Assembly (NCBI RefSeq): GCF_007827595.1
Contig: NZ_VISR01000038.1
Coordinates: 1 to 64,000 of the forward strand
Source of the DNA: Streptomyces sp. BK340
GTDB taxonomy: Bacteria > Actinomycetota > Actinomycetes > Streptomycetales > Streptomycetaceae
DNA length: 64,000 bases
Direction: 5' to 3'
Shown piece after piece: positions 16,092-24,071 of this stretch (its first letter is position 1; each line of letters starts with the position of its first letter). Made by a program: the position numbers and the translations under genes. Below the pieces are notes generated by a model that did not search any database, was not told the origin of the DNA, and was given only the letters and a program-made list of their open reading frames with translations.

Positions 16092-17987
16092 TCAGCCGAG
16101 CAGCGAGCCGACCGCCGTCGGCGCGGAGACGAGGGTGCCCGCGACTCGGGGGACGAGCCGGCGCACCGGGTGCGCGGGAGGGACGGATTCCGCCGCGCCG
16201 GGGTCCTCGTGGGCGCCGGCCTGGGCGATCCGCGTCTCGTACCCAGGCTCGGCAGGCCGACGCTCCTGGCCCCGGCCCTGCCCCTGCCCGTCCCCGTGCC
16301 CCTGTCCGCGCTCCTCACCCGGAGCGTCCCCGCCGAGCAGCCGCCCGGGCTGCTCGGCGGCCCCCTTCGAGGGTTCGGTCCGGCCGGGGTCGGGCGCCTC
16401 CGGCGGCGTGCCCCGCCGTGACGGCGCATCCGCTCCCGCCCCCGGCCGCGCCCCCGCCTCAAGGACCCAGCGCTGCCCCTTCGAGCCGTCGCGGTCCGCG
16501 ACCACCACCCGGGTCGGAAAGTCCCCGGATCCCGGGGCGAGGGCGAGCCCCTCGGGCCGGCGGAGCAGGACTTCGCCGCGGACCGTGATGTCGTACGAGA
16601 CCTCTCCGGCGTGCACGACGCAGGCGGACACCACGACGCTCCGCGTCCCCGGGTCGGCGGCCAGGCACAGTGCGGGATCGGCGGCGCTGCGCAGCAGTCC
16701 GTCGTCCTGGTACGACCACTGCTGTGACGCGCCGGACGAACACTCCGCGAGCACGGCACCCGCCCCCGCCTCGGCGTTCCCCCCTCTCGCGGCCAGACAG
16801 AGCCCGGAGGCGAGGCTGCGCAGCCTGCCGTGGGCGACCTCGACGGGATCGCCGGCCGAGGCGGCGGACGAGGAGATCGTGGCGGACCGGTCCCCGTCGG
16901 CGCCGGGACGGGCGGAACTGCCCACCGGGGCACCCCAGGTGGCCCCGGGCCGCGGGACACCGTTGTCATCGGACCAGCCCCTGACCACGAGCACCGTGGC
17001 CAGCAGGGCCAGCGAGGTGAGACCGACGCCCACCGCCAGGGCCGTACGCCGCCTGCCCGCCGGCACCGCACGTCGCCCGCCCTCGGGAACGGTGCGGTGC
17101 CGGCCGCCCTGCGCCGGGGTCACCGCGTGCGGCGCGGGCTCCTCCTCCGGGGCGCCGCGGCCCGGCCGGGAGTCGAGATAGCGGCGGGCGCCCCAGCCGA
17201 GCACGGTCTCGGCGAGCAGGACTTCCAGGCCGCCCTCGAAATGGCTGAGCTGTTCGGCGGCGTGCCGGCAGTGGCGGCAGGCCGCCAGATGCGCCTGCAC
17301 ATCCGGGAGCAGGGAGCCGCCGCGGCGAATGGGGACGTCCAGGAGGCGGTTGTGGAAGCGGCATTCCCTGGACGGTGCGAGTTCACGGTGGGCGCGTACG
17401 CAGCCCGCCCGGAATTGATCGCGGGCCCGCTCCAGGGCGATCGCGGCGGTGGCCGTGTCCACCCCCGACAGACCAGCGGGTATGTTTATGGACTCCGCCT
17501 CGACCTCGGTATGCCACAGAAGGCATTGGGAGGCTGCGGGCAGGGCCTGGAATGCGCGTTCTGCGAGTTGCCGCCTTTCGGGCGTGCCGGGCTTTGTCGC
17601 GCGCAGGCCACGGCCACCGGTGGTTCTGCGCAGTTCCGGCATGACCACACAGGCAGCCTCGTCGGCAGCCCAGGTGCGGACGGTCTCACGGACGGCCACC
17701 AGCAGCTGCGGGCGCAGGGCGCCGCCGACCACCCCGCTCGTGAGCCGGCCGAGCACCTGCTGGAAGGCGGCGGTGGCCACCAGTTGCGCCGCGGGCCCGG
17801 CGGCGGCCAGGCAGACGATCGCGTAGTCGCGGGTGGCCCGCCAGTGCCGGGCCAGGAGCAGGGCGACGGCGTGATGGCGGCCGTCGCCGGGGCCGCTCAG
17901 CAGGGCGACGAGATCACGGTCGGACTCCCCCGGCAGCGAACCGGGGCGGGGCGGGAACGGCGGGCGTGGGGGGTAGGGGGACGGCAC
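16092..17987 (-). CDS. Sigma-like, zinc-finger, membrane-anchored ricin-lectin protein
   Basis: About 631 aa. The first 220 residues resemble the helical parts of ECF sigma factors (ARHWRATRDYA; later a region-4-like helix pair). A zinc-finger/anti-sigma-type motif follows (HLAACRHCRH, near 235-245), then one membrane span (about 315-338), then a ricin-type beta-trefoil (about 386-515) ending in a charged low-complexity tail. The order places the sigma-like part inside the cell and the carbohydrate-binding part outside. Similar fusions are common in streptomycetes, but their function is unknown to me. The start is uncertain: GTG at 17987 is about 11 bases after AAGGA, and the frame stays open further upstream. 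A coupled sugar-sensing role is inference only. Confidence 0.75.
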   Translation of the reverse strand: MPSPYPPRPPFPPRPGSLPGESDRDLVALLSGPGDGRHHAVALLLARHWRATRDYAIVCLAAAGPAAQLVATAAFQQVLGRLTSGVVGGALRPQLLVAVRETVRTWAADEAACVVMPELRRTTGGRGLRATKPGTPERRQLAERAFQALPAASQCLLWHTEVEAESINIPAGLSGVDTATAAIALERARDQFRAGCVRAHRELAPSRECRFHNRLLDVPIRRGGSLLPDVQAHLAACRHCRHAAEQLSHFEGGLEVLLAETVLGWGARRYLDSRPGRGAPEEEPAPHAVTPAQGGRHRTVPEGGRRAVPAGRRRTALAVGVGLTSLALLATVLVVRGWSDDNGVPRPGATWGAPVGSSARPGADGDRSATISSSAASAGDPVEVAHGRLRSLASGLCLAARGGNAEAGAGAVLAECSSGASQQWSYQDDGLLRSAADPALCLAADPGTRSVVVSACVVHAGEVSYDITVRGEVLLRRPEGLALAPGSGDFPTRVVVADRDGSKGQRWVLEAGARPGAGADAPSRRGTPPEAPDPGRTEPSKGAAEQPGRLLGGDAPGEERGQGHGDGQGQGRGQERRPAEPGYETRIAQAGAHEDPGAAESVPPAHPVRRLVPRVAGTLVSAPTAVGSLLG

Positions 17988-18381
17988 GGAACACCATTTC
18001 CTTTCCAGCCGCAGGGCGGCATCCGAAATGGCGCCCCGTCGGAAAGCAGTGCCTGATCGGTGCATACCTGAGGGGCCCGGCCTTGCCGTTCGGTTGCGAC
18101 CTCTGCCCCTCTCACAGGAGGGCTCACCTTCGCACACGGGCCTCACAGGAAACAAGAAGCCGGAATGACTCGACGTCAAAGTCGGGGAAATACACGACAG
18201 TTACCGGCGGTATCCACACACCTCTTTGAGGGTGCGGTTGCATGACGGTCAACTTGTGCGCATGCAAAGCCGGATGCCACACGAAATCTCCAACTCCCCG
18301 CCCGCCCCCTCGGCGGACACGCACAGCCGGTTCCCACGTTCTTCTCGGCGCGCTCTCATCCGCGTGCCCGAGCATGGCCGC
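17988..18381. other. Divergent intergenic region between ricin-domain gene and galU
   Basis: This 394-base stretch should carry promoters for both directions. The most striking element is an inverted repeat, TTGCATG (18238-18244) with CATGCAA (18261-18267), 16 bases apart. It overlaps a possible minus-strand -35 (TTGACC at 18250-18245). No gene is supported, although the galU frame stays open back to 18226. Confidence 0.5.
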
Positions 18382-19335
18382 ATGATCGCCCCCCACCCCA
18401 CAGCGACCCCCGCCCGCGCCCGCTCGGTACGCAAGGCGGTCGTCCCGGCCGCCGGGCTCGGCACCCGGTTCCTGCCCGCGACCAAGGCGACGCCGAAGGA
18501 GATGCTTCCCGTCGTCGACAAGCCGGCCATCCAGTACGTCGTCGAGGAGGCCGCGGCGGCCGGCCTCGACGACATCCTGATGGTCACCGGCCGGCACAAG
18601 CGCGCCATCGAGGACCACTTCGACAGCGCCTTCGAGCTGGAGCAGGCCCTGGCGGCGAAGGGCGACACCGTGCGCCTGGACGCCGTACGCGATCCCGCGC
18701 GGCTGGCCGACATCCACCACATCCGTCAGGGCGACCCGCTCGGCCTCGGCCACGCCGTGCTGTGCGCCCGCCACCACGTCGGGGACCAGCCCTTCGCCGT
18801 CCTGCTCGGCGACGACCTGATCGACCCGCGGGAAACCCTGCTCAGCCGCATGCTGGACGTCCGTGACCGGTACGCGGGCACGGTGGTCGCGTTGATGGAG
18901 GTCGACCCGGCGCAGATCCACCTCTACGGCTGCGCGGCGGTGGAACCCGCCGGCGAGGAGGGTGTCGTGCGCGTCACCGGTCTGGTCGAGAAGCCGTCAC
19001 CCGAGAAGGCGCCGAGCCGCTACGCGGTCATCGGCCGTTACGTCCTCGACCCCGCCGTCTTCGACGTCCTGGAACAGACCCCGCCGGGCCGCGGCGGCGA
19101 GATCCAGCTGACGGACGCCCTCCAGGACCTGGCCGTGGGCGGCACGGTGCACGGGGTCGTCTTCGACGGCCTGCGCTACGACACCGGCGACAAGGCGGAC
19201 TATCTGCGCACGGTGGTCCGCCTGGCCTGCGCCCGCCCGGACCTGGGTCCCGAATTCAGGGGATGGCTCAGGGAGTTCGTGGCGGGGCTGGGGGACGGCG
19301 AGGCCGGCACCGGGGAGGAGCGCCGGGCGGCCTGA
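18382..19335 (+). CDS. galU: UTP-glucose-1-phosphate uridylyltransferase
   Basis: A 317-aa nucleotidyltransferase that makes UDP-glucose from UTP and glucose-1-phosphate. The signature GLGTRFLPATKATPKEML begins near residue 25, with the VDKPAIQYVVEE metal/sugar region after it and VEKP and GEIQLTDAL further on, all standard for GalU. The ATG at 18382 gives the normal family length; the open frame upstream is Arg/Pro-rich and unlike the family. UDP-glucose feeds cell-wall polymers, trehalose and glycosyl transfer, and could serve the glycosyltransferase at 1170, but nothing in the layout links the two. Confidence 0.95.
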   Translation: MIAPHPTATPARARSVRKAVVPAAGLGTRFLPATKATPKEMLPVVDKPAIQYVVEEAAAAGLDDILMVTGRHKRAIEDHFDSAFELEQALAAKGDTVRLDAVRDPARLADIHHIRQGDPLGLGHAVLCARHHVGDQPFAVLLGDDLIDPRETLLSRMLDVRDRYAGTVVALMEVDPAQIHLYGCAAVEPAGEEGVVRVTGLVEKPSPEKAPSRYAVIGRYVLDPAVFDVLEQTPPGRGGEIQLTDALQDLAVGGTVHGVVFDGLRYDTGDKADYLRTVVRLACARPDLGPEFRGWLREFVAGLGDGEAGTGEERRAA

Positions 19336-19345
19336 GACGACGCGA

Positions 19346-19373
19346 GGGGAGGGATCCGCCCGGACCCCTCCCC
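19346..19373. terminator. Hairpin between convergent galU and thioesterase genes
   Basis: An 8-bp stem, GGGGAGGG (19346-19353) with CCCTCCCC (19366-19373), and a 12-base loop lie just after the galU stop and before the stop of the convergent gene. It could serve both directions. Confidence 0.6.
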
Positions 19374-19447
19374 AAACCCTCCAGAACCTGCCGGGGCCCG
19401 CGAATCCCACAGACCCGACCAGCCCCACAAGCTCTACAAGTCCCGCG

Positions 19448-19906
19448 TCAGTCCTTGTTGTTGGGACGCAGCGTCCACACGACCTGCATCTCGCCGGTGA
19501 CCGCACCGTCCGCACGGCGGATCTCGATCTTCACCGGGAACTCCGGGCGCTGCCCCGCGTCCAGCTCGGCCACGACCTCGGCGGCCGGGCGGCCCAGCCT
19601 GGCGGTCGCGGTGACGGCGCCCATCGCCAGCTTCTTGTAGGCGATCTCGGCCCGCACGGCGAGCGGCACGGCACGCGAGAGCTGGTCGCCGAACGCGGCC
19701 AGCACGATGGCCCCACTGGCCGACTCCCCGAGCGTGAACATCGCACCGGCGTGCGGCCCACCCACGTGGTTGTGGAAGTCACCCTGGTCCGGCAGGGACA
19801 CCACGGCCTGGTCCGGAGACGTCTCCAGGAACTCCAGGTTCAGCGTCCGGGCCATCGGGACGGTGGCGGCGAGCATGTCGCCGATCGACATCTGGTCTGC
19901 GCTCAT
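19448..19906 (-). CDS. DUF4442/PaaI-like hotdog thioesterase
   Basis: A 152-aa single hotdog domain. The segment HNHVGGPHAGAMFTLGESA matches the active-site loop and helix of PaaI/DUF4442 thioesterases, where the loop and following acidic residue activate water against an acyl-CoA. The C-terminal strand EFPVKIEIRR and the polar tail complete the fold. The enzyme would hydrolyse a small or medium acyl-CoA in the cytoplasm; the natural substrate cannot be told. It is convergent with galU and divergent from the Pro/Gln-rich protein at 19979, 72 bases away, so the two share a promoter region. Confidence 0.85.
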   Translation of the reverse strand: MSADQMSIGDMLAATVPMARTLNLEFLETSPDQAVVSLPDQGDFHNHVGGPHAGAMFTLGESASGAIVLAAFGDQLSRAVPLAVRAEIAYKKLAMGAVTATARLGRPAAEVVAELDAGQRPEFPVKIEIRRADGAVTGEMQVVWTLRPNNKD

Positions 19907-19978
19907 GTCGCCATGTTACCCGTGGGTAGGGTGGCTGGCCAGTACCCCCCGTTGATCACCGCTGTATCGTTGCGGCCC

Positions 19979-20941
19979 ATGTGGCCAGGGGAACAGCCGC
20001 CGGGAAGCGGCCAGCAGCACAACCCGTACCAGCAGCCCGGCTACCAGCAGCCCGGCCCCTACCAGCAGCCGAATCCGTACCAGCAGCAGCCCAACCCCTA
20101 CGCCGGGCAGCAGCCGCCCACCCCGTGGGGACAGCCCCCGGCACCGCAGCCGGGCGGCGGCGGTCGCACCAGGCTGGTGGCGATCCTGGCGGCGGCCGCC
20201 GTGGTGGTCACGGCCGGTGTGACCGGGGTCCTGCTGCTGGGCGGCAAGAGCGACGACAAGGCCCGGCCCGACCCCGCCACGTCCTCCCCCACCGCCACGG
20301 CCCCCTCGCCCGGGGACAACCCGCGCTCGGCGGACGACGTCCCGAAGCCGACGGTCGCCGGCTGGAAGGTCGTGGTGAACCCGGTCACCGGCATCGCCTT
20401 CGACGTCCCCGCCGGCTGGCAGGTGCGCTCCAAGGACTGGATCACCTACGTCACCGAGGACTCCGACGACAAGGTGCTGGTCGGCATGAAGGCCCCCGCC
20501 GTGCTGAAGGAGAAGTGGTGCGGCACGGACGAGGACAAGGACGGCAAGACCGACTACACCCCGCTGGCGAACGTGGGCACGCGCGGGAACAAGGGCGCCA
20601 AGAACCCGGCCGACGTCGCCCGCCAGGACTCGGCTAATTGGGTCTACGGCTGGTACACGCAACCGGACCGCAAGAAGGTCACGACCGGCCCGGTCACGTC
20701 GTTCACCACCGCGTCCGGCATCACGGGCAGCGTCGCCACTTCCCGGTCGTCCGGGACGGTGAAGCGGGACCGGTGCGACACCGACGGCAAGGCGACCACG
20801 TTCGCCTTCAAGGACCGTGACGGCGCCATGCTGTCGTGGTCGTTCTTCGGTGCCGAGGGCGTCTCGGAGGAGGTCCCGGACGCCACGGTCAGCAAGATCA
20901 TGCGGACCGTGCGGCTGTACGACGAGCAGTCACACTCCTGA
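19979..20941 (+). CDS. Pro/Gln-rich single-span membrane protein, first of a tandem pair
   Basis: A 320-aa protein. Residues 1-58 are repeats of the NPYQQPGYQQ kind, disordered and cytoplasmic. A membrane span follows (about 60-82, VAILAAAAVVVTAGVTGVLLL), then an acidic Ser/Pro stalk and an extracellular domain of about 210 residues. That domain begins GWKVVVNP and carries paired Cys (EKWCGTDEDKDG and KRDRCDTDGK), probably a disulfide. The function is unknown. Its neighbour at 21008 has the same plan and the same key segments, so the pair is a tandem duplication. Starting at ATGTGGCCAGGG matches the paralogue exactly and rules out the longer upstream frame. Confidence 0.85.
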   Translation: MWPGEQPPGSGQQHNPYQQPGYQQPGPYQQPNPYQQQPNPYAGQQPPTPWGQPPAPQPGGGGRTRLVAILAAAAVVVTAGVTGVLLLGGKSDDKARPDPATSSPTATAPSPGDNPRSADDVPKPTVAGWKVVVNPVTGIAFDVPAGWQVRSKDWITYVTEDSDDKVLVGMKAPAVLKEKWCGTDEDKDGKTDYTPLANVGTRGNKGAKNPADVARQDSANWVYGWYTQPDRKKVTTGPVTSFTTASGITGSVATSRSSGTVKRDRCDTDGKATTFAFKDRDGAMLSWSFFGAEGVSEEVPDATVSKIMRTVRLYDEQSHS

Positions 20942-20977
20942 TTCGGTACGTCCCTGACAAGGGCCGGTGACCGAATC
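20940..20977 (+). terminator. Hairpin between the tandem paralogues
   Basis: GATTCGGT (20940-20947) and ACCGAATC (20970-20977) pair over an inner CCCT/AGGG hairpin. The element overlaps the stop codon of the first paralogue and ends 30 bases before the second, so it may lower read-through between them. Confidence 0.5.
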
Positions 20978-21007
20978 GTGTCCCTGGGCGCACTAGGGTT
21001 ACTGGCC

Positions 21008-22042
21008 ATGTGGCCAGGAGAGCAGCCGCCCGGGGGCGCGCAGAACCCGCAGAACAACCCGTACCAGCAGCCGGGTTACCAGCAGCCGAATCCGTATCAG
21101 CAGCCCGGCTACCAGCAGTACCCGCAGCAGGGTCAGCAGCCGAACGCGTACGGGCAACAGCCGCAGTGGGGAGCACCCGCTCCCGCGGGTGCCCCGCAGC
21201 CGCCGCAGAACGGCGGCGGTGGCGGTGGCGGCAACCGGACCAAGCTGGTCGCCATCGTCGCGGCAACGGCCGTCGTCGTCGCGGCCGGTGTCACCGCGTT
21301 CCTGGTTCTCGGCGGTTCCAAGAAGGACGAGGCCGACAGCGGCAAGGACAAGGGCAAGGCAAGCCAGTCACCGAAGACGGATCCGACGGCGAGTTCGTCG
21401 GCCACGAACGACGACCCGCGCGGCGACGAGACCGAGAAGCCGACCGTCGCGGGCTGGAAGGTCGTCGTCAACCCCAAGTTCGGCACGGCGTTCGAGGTCC
21501 CGGCGAGCTGGGAGGTCGAGTCCCCCGACACCTCCGTCTTCATGGAGGACCACGCCGACAACGACAAGCTGATCACCTCGGTGTCCGGACCGGCCGAGTA
21601 CCAGTCGAAGTGGTGTTCCACGGACAGCGACAAGGACGGCAGGACCGAGAACACCGCACTGGCCGTCGCCGGCACCCGGGGCGAGAACGGCGCGAAGAGC
21701 CCCGCCGACGCGGCGGTCACGCGGGTGCCGTGGTACGTCTACGGCGGCTACACCCAGCCCGACAAGAGGAGCATCACCTTCGACAAGAAGGCCACGCCCT
21801 ACAAGACCGCGTCGGGCCTCCAGGGCGCCTACGCCTGGGCCCACTCCGCCAACAGCCCGCAGAAGGGCAAGTGTGCGAGCGACGGCAAGGCCCTGACCTT
21901 CGCCTTCAAGAACTCGGCCGACGACATCGTGTCGTTCGACTTCTACGGCGCCAAGGGCGTGCACAACGAGGTCGGCACCGCGACGATCATGAAGATCCTC
22001 AGCACGGTACGGCTGCACGGCGATCCGACGAACAGCAACTGA
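21008..22042 (+). CDS. Pro/Gln-rich single-span membrane protein, second of the pair
   Basis: A 344-aa paralogue of the protein at 19979. It begins with the same MWPGEQPPG head, then PYQQPGYQQ repeats, a membrane span near 89-110 (LVAIVAATAVVVAAGVTAFLVL), a Lys/Asp/Ser stalk and an extracellular domain with the same GWKVVVNP opening and Cys pair (SKWCSTDSDKDG, KGKCASDGKA). Closing residues MKILSTVRLHGD parallel MRTVRLYDE in the paralogue. The extracellular domain may bind a ligand or a partner at the wall, but no catalytic motif is seen. A strong nested hairpin follows the stop. Confidence 0.85.
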   Translation: MWPGEQPPGGAQNPQNNPYQQPGYQQPNPYQQPGYQQYPQQGQQPNAYGQQPQWGAPAPAGAPQPPQNGGGGGGGNRTKLVAIVAATAVVVAAGVTAFLVLGGSKKDEADSGKDKGKASQSPKTDPTASSSATNDDPRGDETEKPTVAGWKVVVNPKFGTAFEVPASWEVESPDTSVFMEDHADNDKLITSVSGPAEYQSKWCSTDSDKDGRTENTALAVAGTRGENGAKSPADAAVTRVPWYVYGGYTQPDKRSITFDKKATPYKTASGLQGAYAWAHSANSPQKGKCASDGKALTFAFKNSADDIVSFDFYGAKGVHNEVGTATIMKILSTVRLHGDPTNSN

Positions 22043-22048
22043 CGAACC

Positions 22049-22090
22049 GGCGGTGGAGGGCCGGGAAGCCGCCCGGTGACCTCCACCGCC
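22049..22090 (+). terminator. Nested hairpin after the tandem paralogues
   Basis: A 10-bp outer stem (GGCGGTGGAG, 22049-22058, with CTCCACCGCC, 22081-22090) encloses a CCGGG/CCCGG inner stem. It begins 7 bases after the stop of the second paralogue. It also lies just beyond the degraded beta-helix gene that runs towards it. Confidence 0.75.
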
Positions 22091-22097
22091 TACGCCG

Positions 22098-22922
22098 TCA
22101 GACCGGGCAGCCGGGCCCGGTGGCGGGGTCGGTGCAGGTGTTGCTGCCGGGTCCCTGCCTCCCGCACGGCAGGCCGGGACCCGGCCCCCTTGCGGAGCGG
22201 ATCCAGCGGGGGGTTCGGTGTCAGTTGCGGCAGCCGGTCCAGGGTGACGCTGGTGACCCCGCCCTCGTTGTCGAAGCCGGCAATGACGGCCATGCCTTCG
22301 TGGAGGACAGCAACATCAACGCCAACCGTGCGGTGGGTCTGGGCGGCGTAGGGGGCGGATTCGCCAACTTCGGCTCCGGCAACGTGTCTCTGACCGACAG
22401 CAACGTCAACGACAACCGCGCCACGAACGCCCCCGGGCAATGCCTCCGCCCTTCAAGTCGGCGGTGTTGTTGACCACCCGGCTGCGGGTGAGTCGGAGCG
22501 TTCCGTCGACGGCGATGCCGCCGCCGTTGTTGAAGGCGTGGTTGTCGCTGATCTGGCTCTGCGTGATGTTCATCGTGGTACCGCCGACGCCGCCGGAGAA
22601 ACTGCCCTGGTTGTCCCGGATGTTGCCGCGGTCCAGGTTGAGGGTGCCGTTGAGAACCGCGATGGCGCCGCCGAAGTCAGCGAACGACGTGGTCGCATCG
22701 CCGTTGGTGATCGTGATCCGGTCCAGGTTCAGGTCGGCGTGGACCTTCATGGCGCCGAATGACGGGGCGCTCGTGCTCCGCGTGATCGTCGCGCTGTTGA
22801 CGGCTTGGACGAACGCCGTGGAGTCACAGGGAACCTCCGTCTGCGCGGACGCCGGCGATGCCGTGGCCAGCGCGGTCGACGCATACGGCAGGGGACAGGT
22901 ACAACGAGCTGCGACGCTGCAT
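22098..22922 (-). pseudogene. Degraded secreted right-handed beta-helix protein gene
   Basis: The minus strand opens with AAGGA and ATG at 22922 and a basic head (MQRRSSLYL), but the frame shifts before the signal-peptide end. The next frame reads ALATASPASAQTEVPCDS and continues as beta-helix rungs (LNLDRGNIRDNQG, ITQSQISDNHAFNNGGGI). After GGGIA at about 22440 the match jumps to the plus strand (DSNINANRAVGLGG, SLTDSNVNDNRATNAPG, about 22291-22436). It then returns to the minus strand at GFDNEGGVTSVTLDR, with a Cys-containing tail ending near 22098 in yet another frame. One intact secreted beta-helix protein is the obvious ancestor; it now has at least three frame breaks and one inverted block. 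Confidence 0.7.
22288..22440 (+). other. Inverted internal segment of the beta-helix gene
   Basis: About 150 bases coding beta-helix rungs on the plus strand are flanked on both sides by the rest of the gene on the minus strand. Both junctions carry the imperfect palindrome GGCAATG: GGCAATGACGGCCATGCC at 22279-22296 and GGCAATGCC at 22436-22444. This palindrome encodes the recurring GGI-A turn of the rungs, so similar turns may have recombined. Flipping the block restores rung order but leaves a one-base frame discrepancy. Confidence 0.65.
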
Positions 22923-23096
22923 CTTGTGATCCTTCCGGGTGTGCGGACGGTCCCTGCACCGCCAGTCCGATTCCCCGCGTCAAGCCTCCGCCGTCGGTTT
23001 CAGCCCCTTTCCACCCGGATGCATCGCAATGGTTCACCGCAATGGATCACCGCGATGAGTCACCCCACAGCGCGCCCGACAACCGCTCCGATCCCC

Positions 23097-23942
23097 TCAG
23101 CCGATGCCGAAGGCTCCGTCGGGGGGCTCGGGAGAGGGTACGGCCTCGCTGTCGCCGACCGGCTGGGCGGCACCGATGAAGTCCCGCAGCGCCGGACCGT
23201 GTTCGACCCGGGCCGGGAAGACGTCGGCGGCGGTGAGACGGGCGACGGCAGCCGTGTCGACGGGCCGGTGCGAGGCGACGAGAACCGCGTTGCCGAACCG
23301 CCGACCGCGCAGCACGCCCGGCTCGGCGATCAGCGCCAGCTCCTCGAACACGGCCGCGAAGTTGGCCAGTTGGGAACGCAGGAACCCGAACGGCGCAGCG
23401 TCGGCAAGGTTGGCCAGATAGACCCCGTCGGGCCGCAGCACACGCTCGGCCTCGCGGGCGTAGGTGAGCGAGGTGAGATGGGCCGGGACCCGTGAGCCGC
23501 CGAACACGTCGGCGATCAGCACGTCGGCCGAGTCGTCCGGGGCGGCCTCGAGCCAGGCCCGGGCGTCGGCGCTGTGCAGCACGACACCCGAGCCCGCCGG
23601 AACCGGCAGATGCTCGACGACCAGGTCCAGCAGCCCCCGGTCGGCCTCGACCACGTCCTGCCGGGAGCCGGGCCGGGTGGCGGCGAGGTACCGGGGAAGC
23701 GTGAGCGCTCCCCCGCCCAGGTGCACCACGTCCAGCGCGAGCCCCTCCCCGGCCACGGTGTCCAGCACGTACCCGAGCCGCCGCGTGTACTCGAACTCCA
23801 GATACGTCGGCTCGTCCAGGTCGACGTAGGACTGCGGCGCCCCGTCGACCGTGAGCAGCCAGGCCCGCTCCCGGTCGACATCGGGCATCAGCTTGGCGGT
23901 GCCGTGGTCGACGGCCCGGGTCACAGGTATGGCTTCACTCAC
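23097..23942 (-). CDS. Spermidine-synthase-like protein
   Basis: A 281-aa protein of the polyamine-synthase fold. It has the small N-terminal beta domain with YLEFEYTRRLGYVLD, then a Rossmann-type domain with VVHLGGGALTLPRYL (the aminopropyl-donor or SAM pocket) and VLIADVFGG (the acidic motif after strand 4). Many actinobacteria carry such proteins without a polyamine pathway nearby, so the true reaction is open; none is nearby here. The GTG at 23942 (GTG-AGT-GAA) is preferred, with GGAG about 11 bases upstream; the few residues before it look like leader sequence. Confidence 0.82.
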   Translation of the reverse strand: MSEAIPVTRAVDHGTAKLMPDVDRERAWLLTVDGAPQSYVDLDEPTYLEFEYTRRLGYVLDTVAGEGLALDVVHLGGGALTLPRYLAATRPGSRQDVVEADRGLLDLVVEHLPVPAGSGVVLHSADARAWLEAAPDDSADVLIADVFGGSRVPAHLTSLTYAREAERVLRPDGVYLANLADAAPFGFLRSQLANFAAVFEELALIAEPGVLRGRRFGNAVLVASHRPVDTAAVARLTAADVFPARVEHGPALRDFIGAAQPVGDSEAVPSPEPPDGAFGIG

Positions 23943-24071
23943 GACGCCATTGTCTCCGGTCCGGGAGGCCACCGGGCACAAGGTCCCGGCCAGGGGCGCG
24001 GGGCACCGCGCGGCCGGCCGTCACCGGCCGGCGGTCCCCCACGCACCGGGCCCCCTGCGGTCCGGGGACCC

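Noticed and set aside
22288..22440. Active phase-variable switch in the beta-helix gene
   Set aside because: Flanking repeats are only 7-9 bases, no recombinase gene is near, and frame breaks remain even after flipping; decay by local inversion is simpler.
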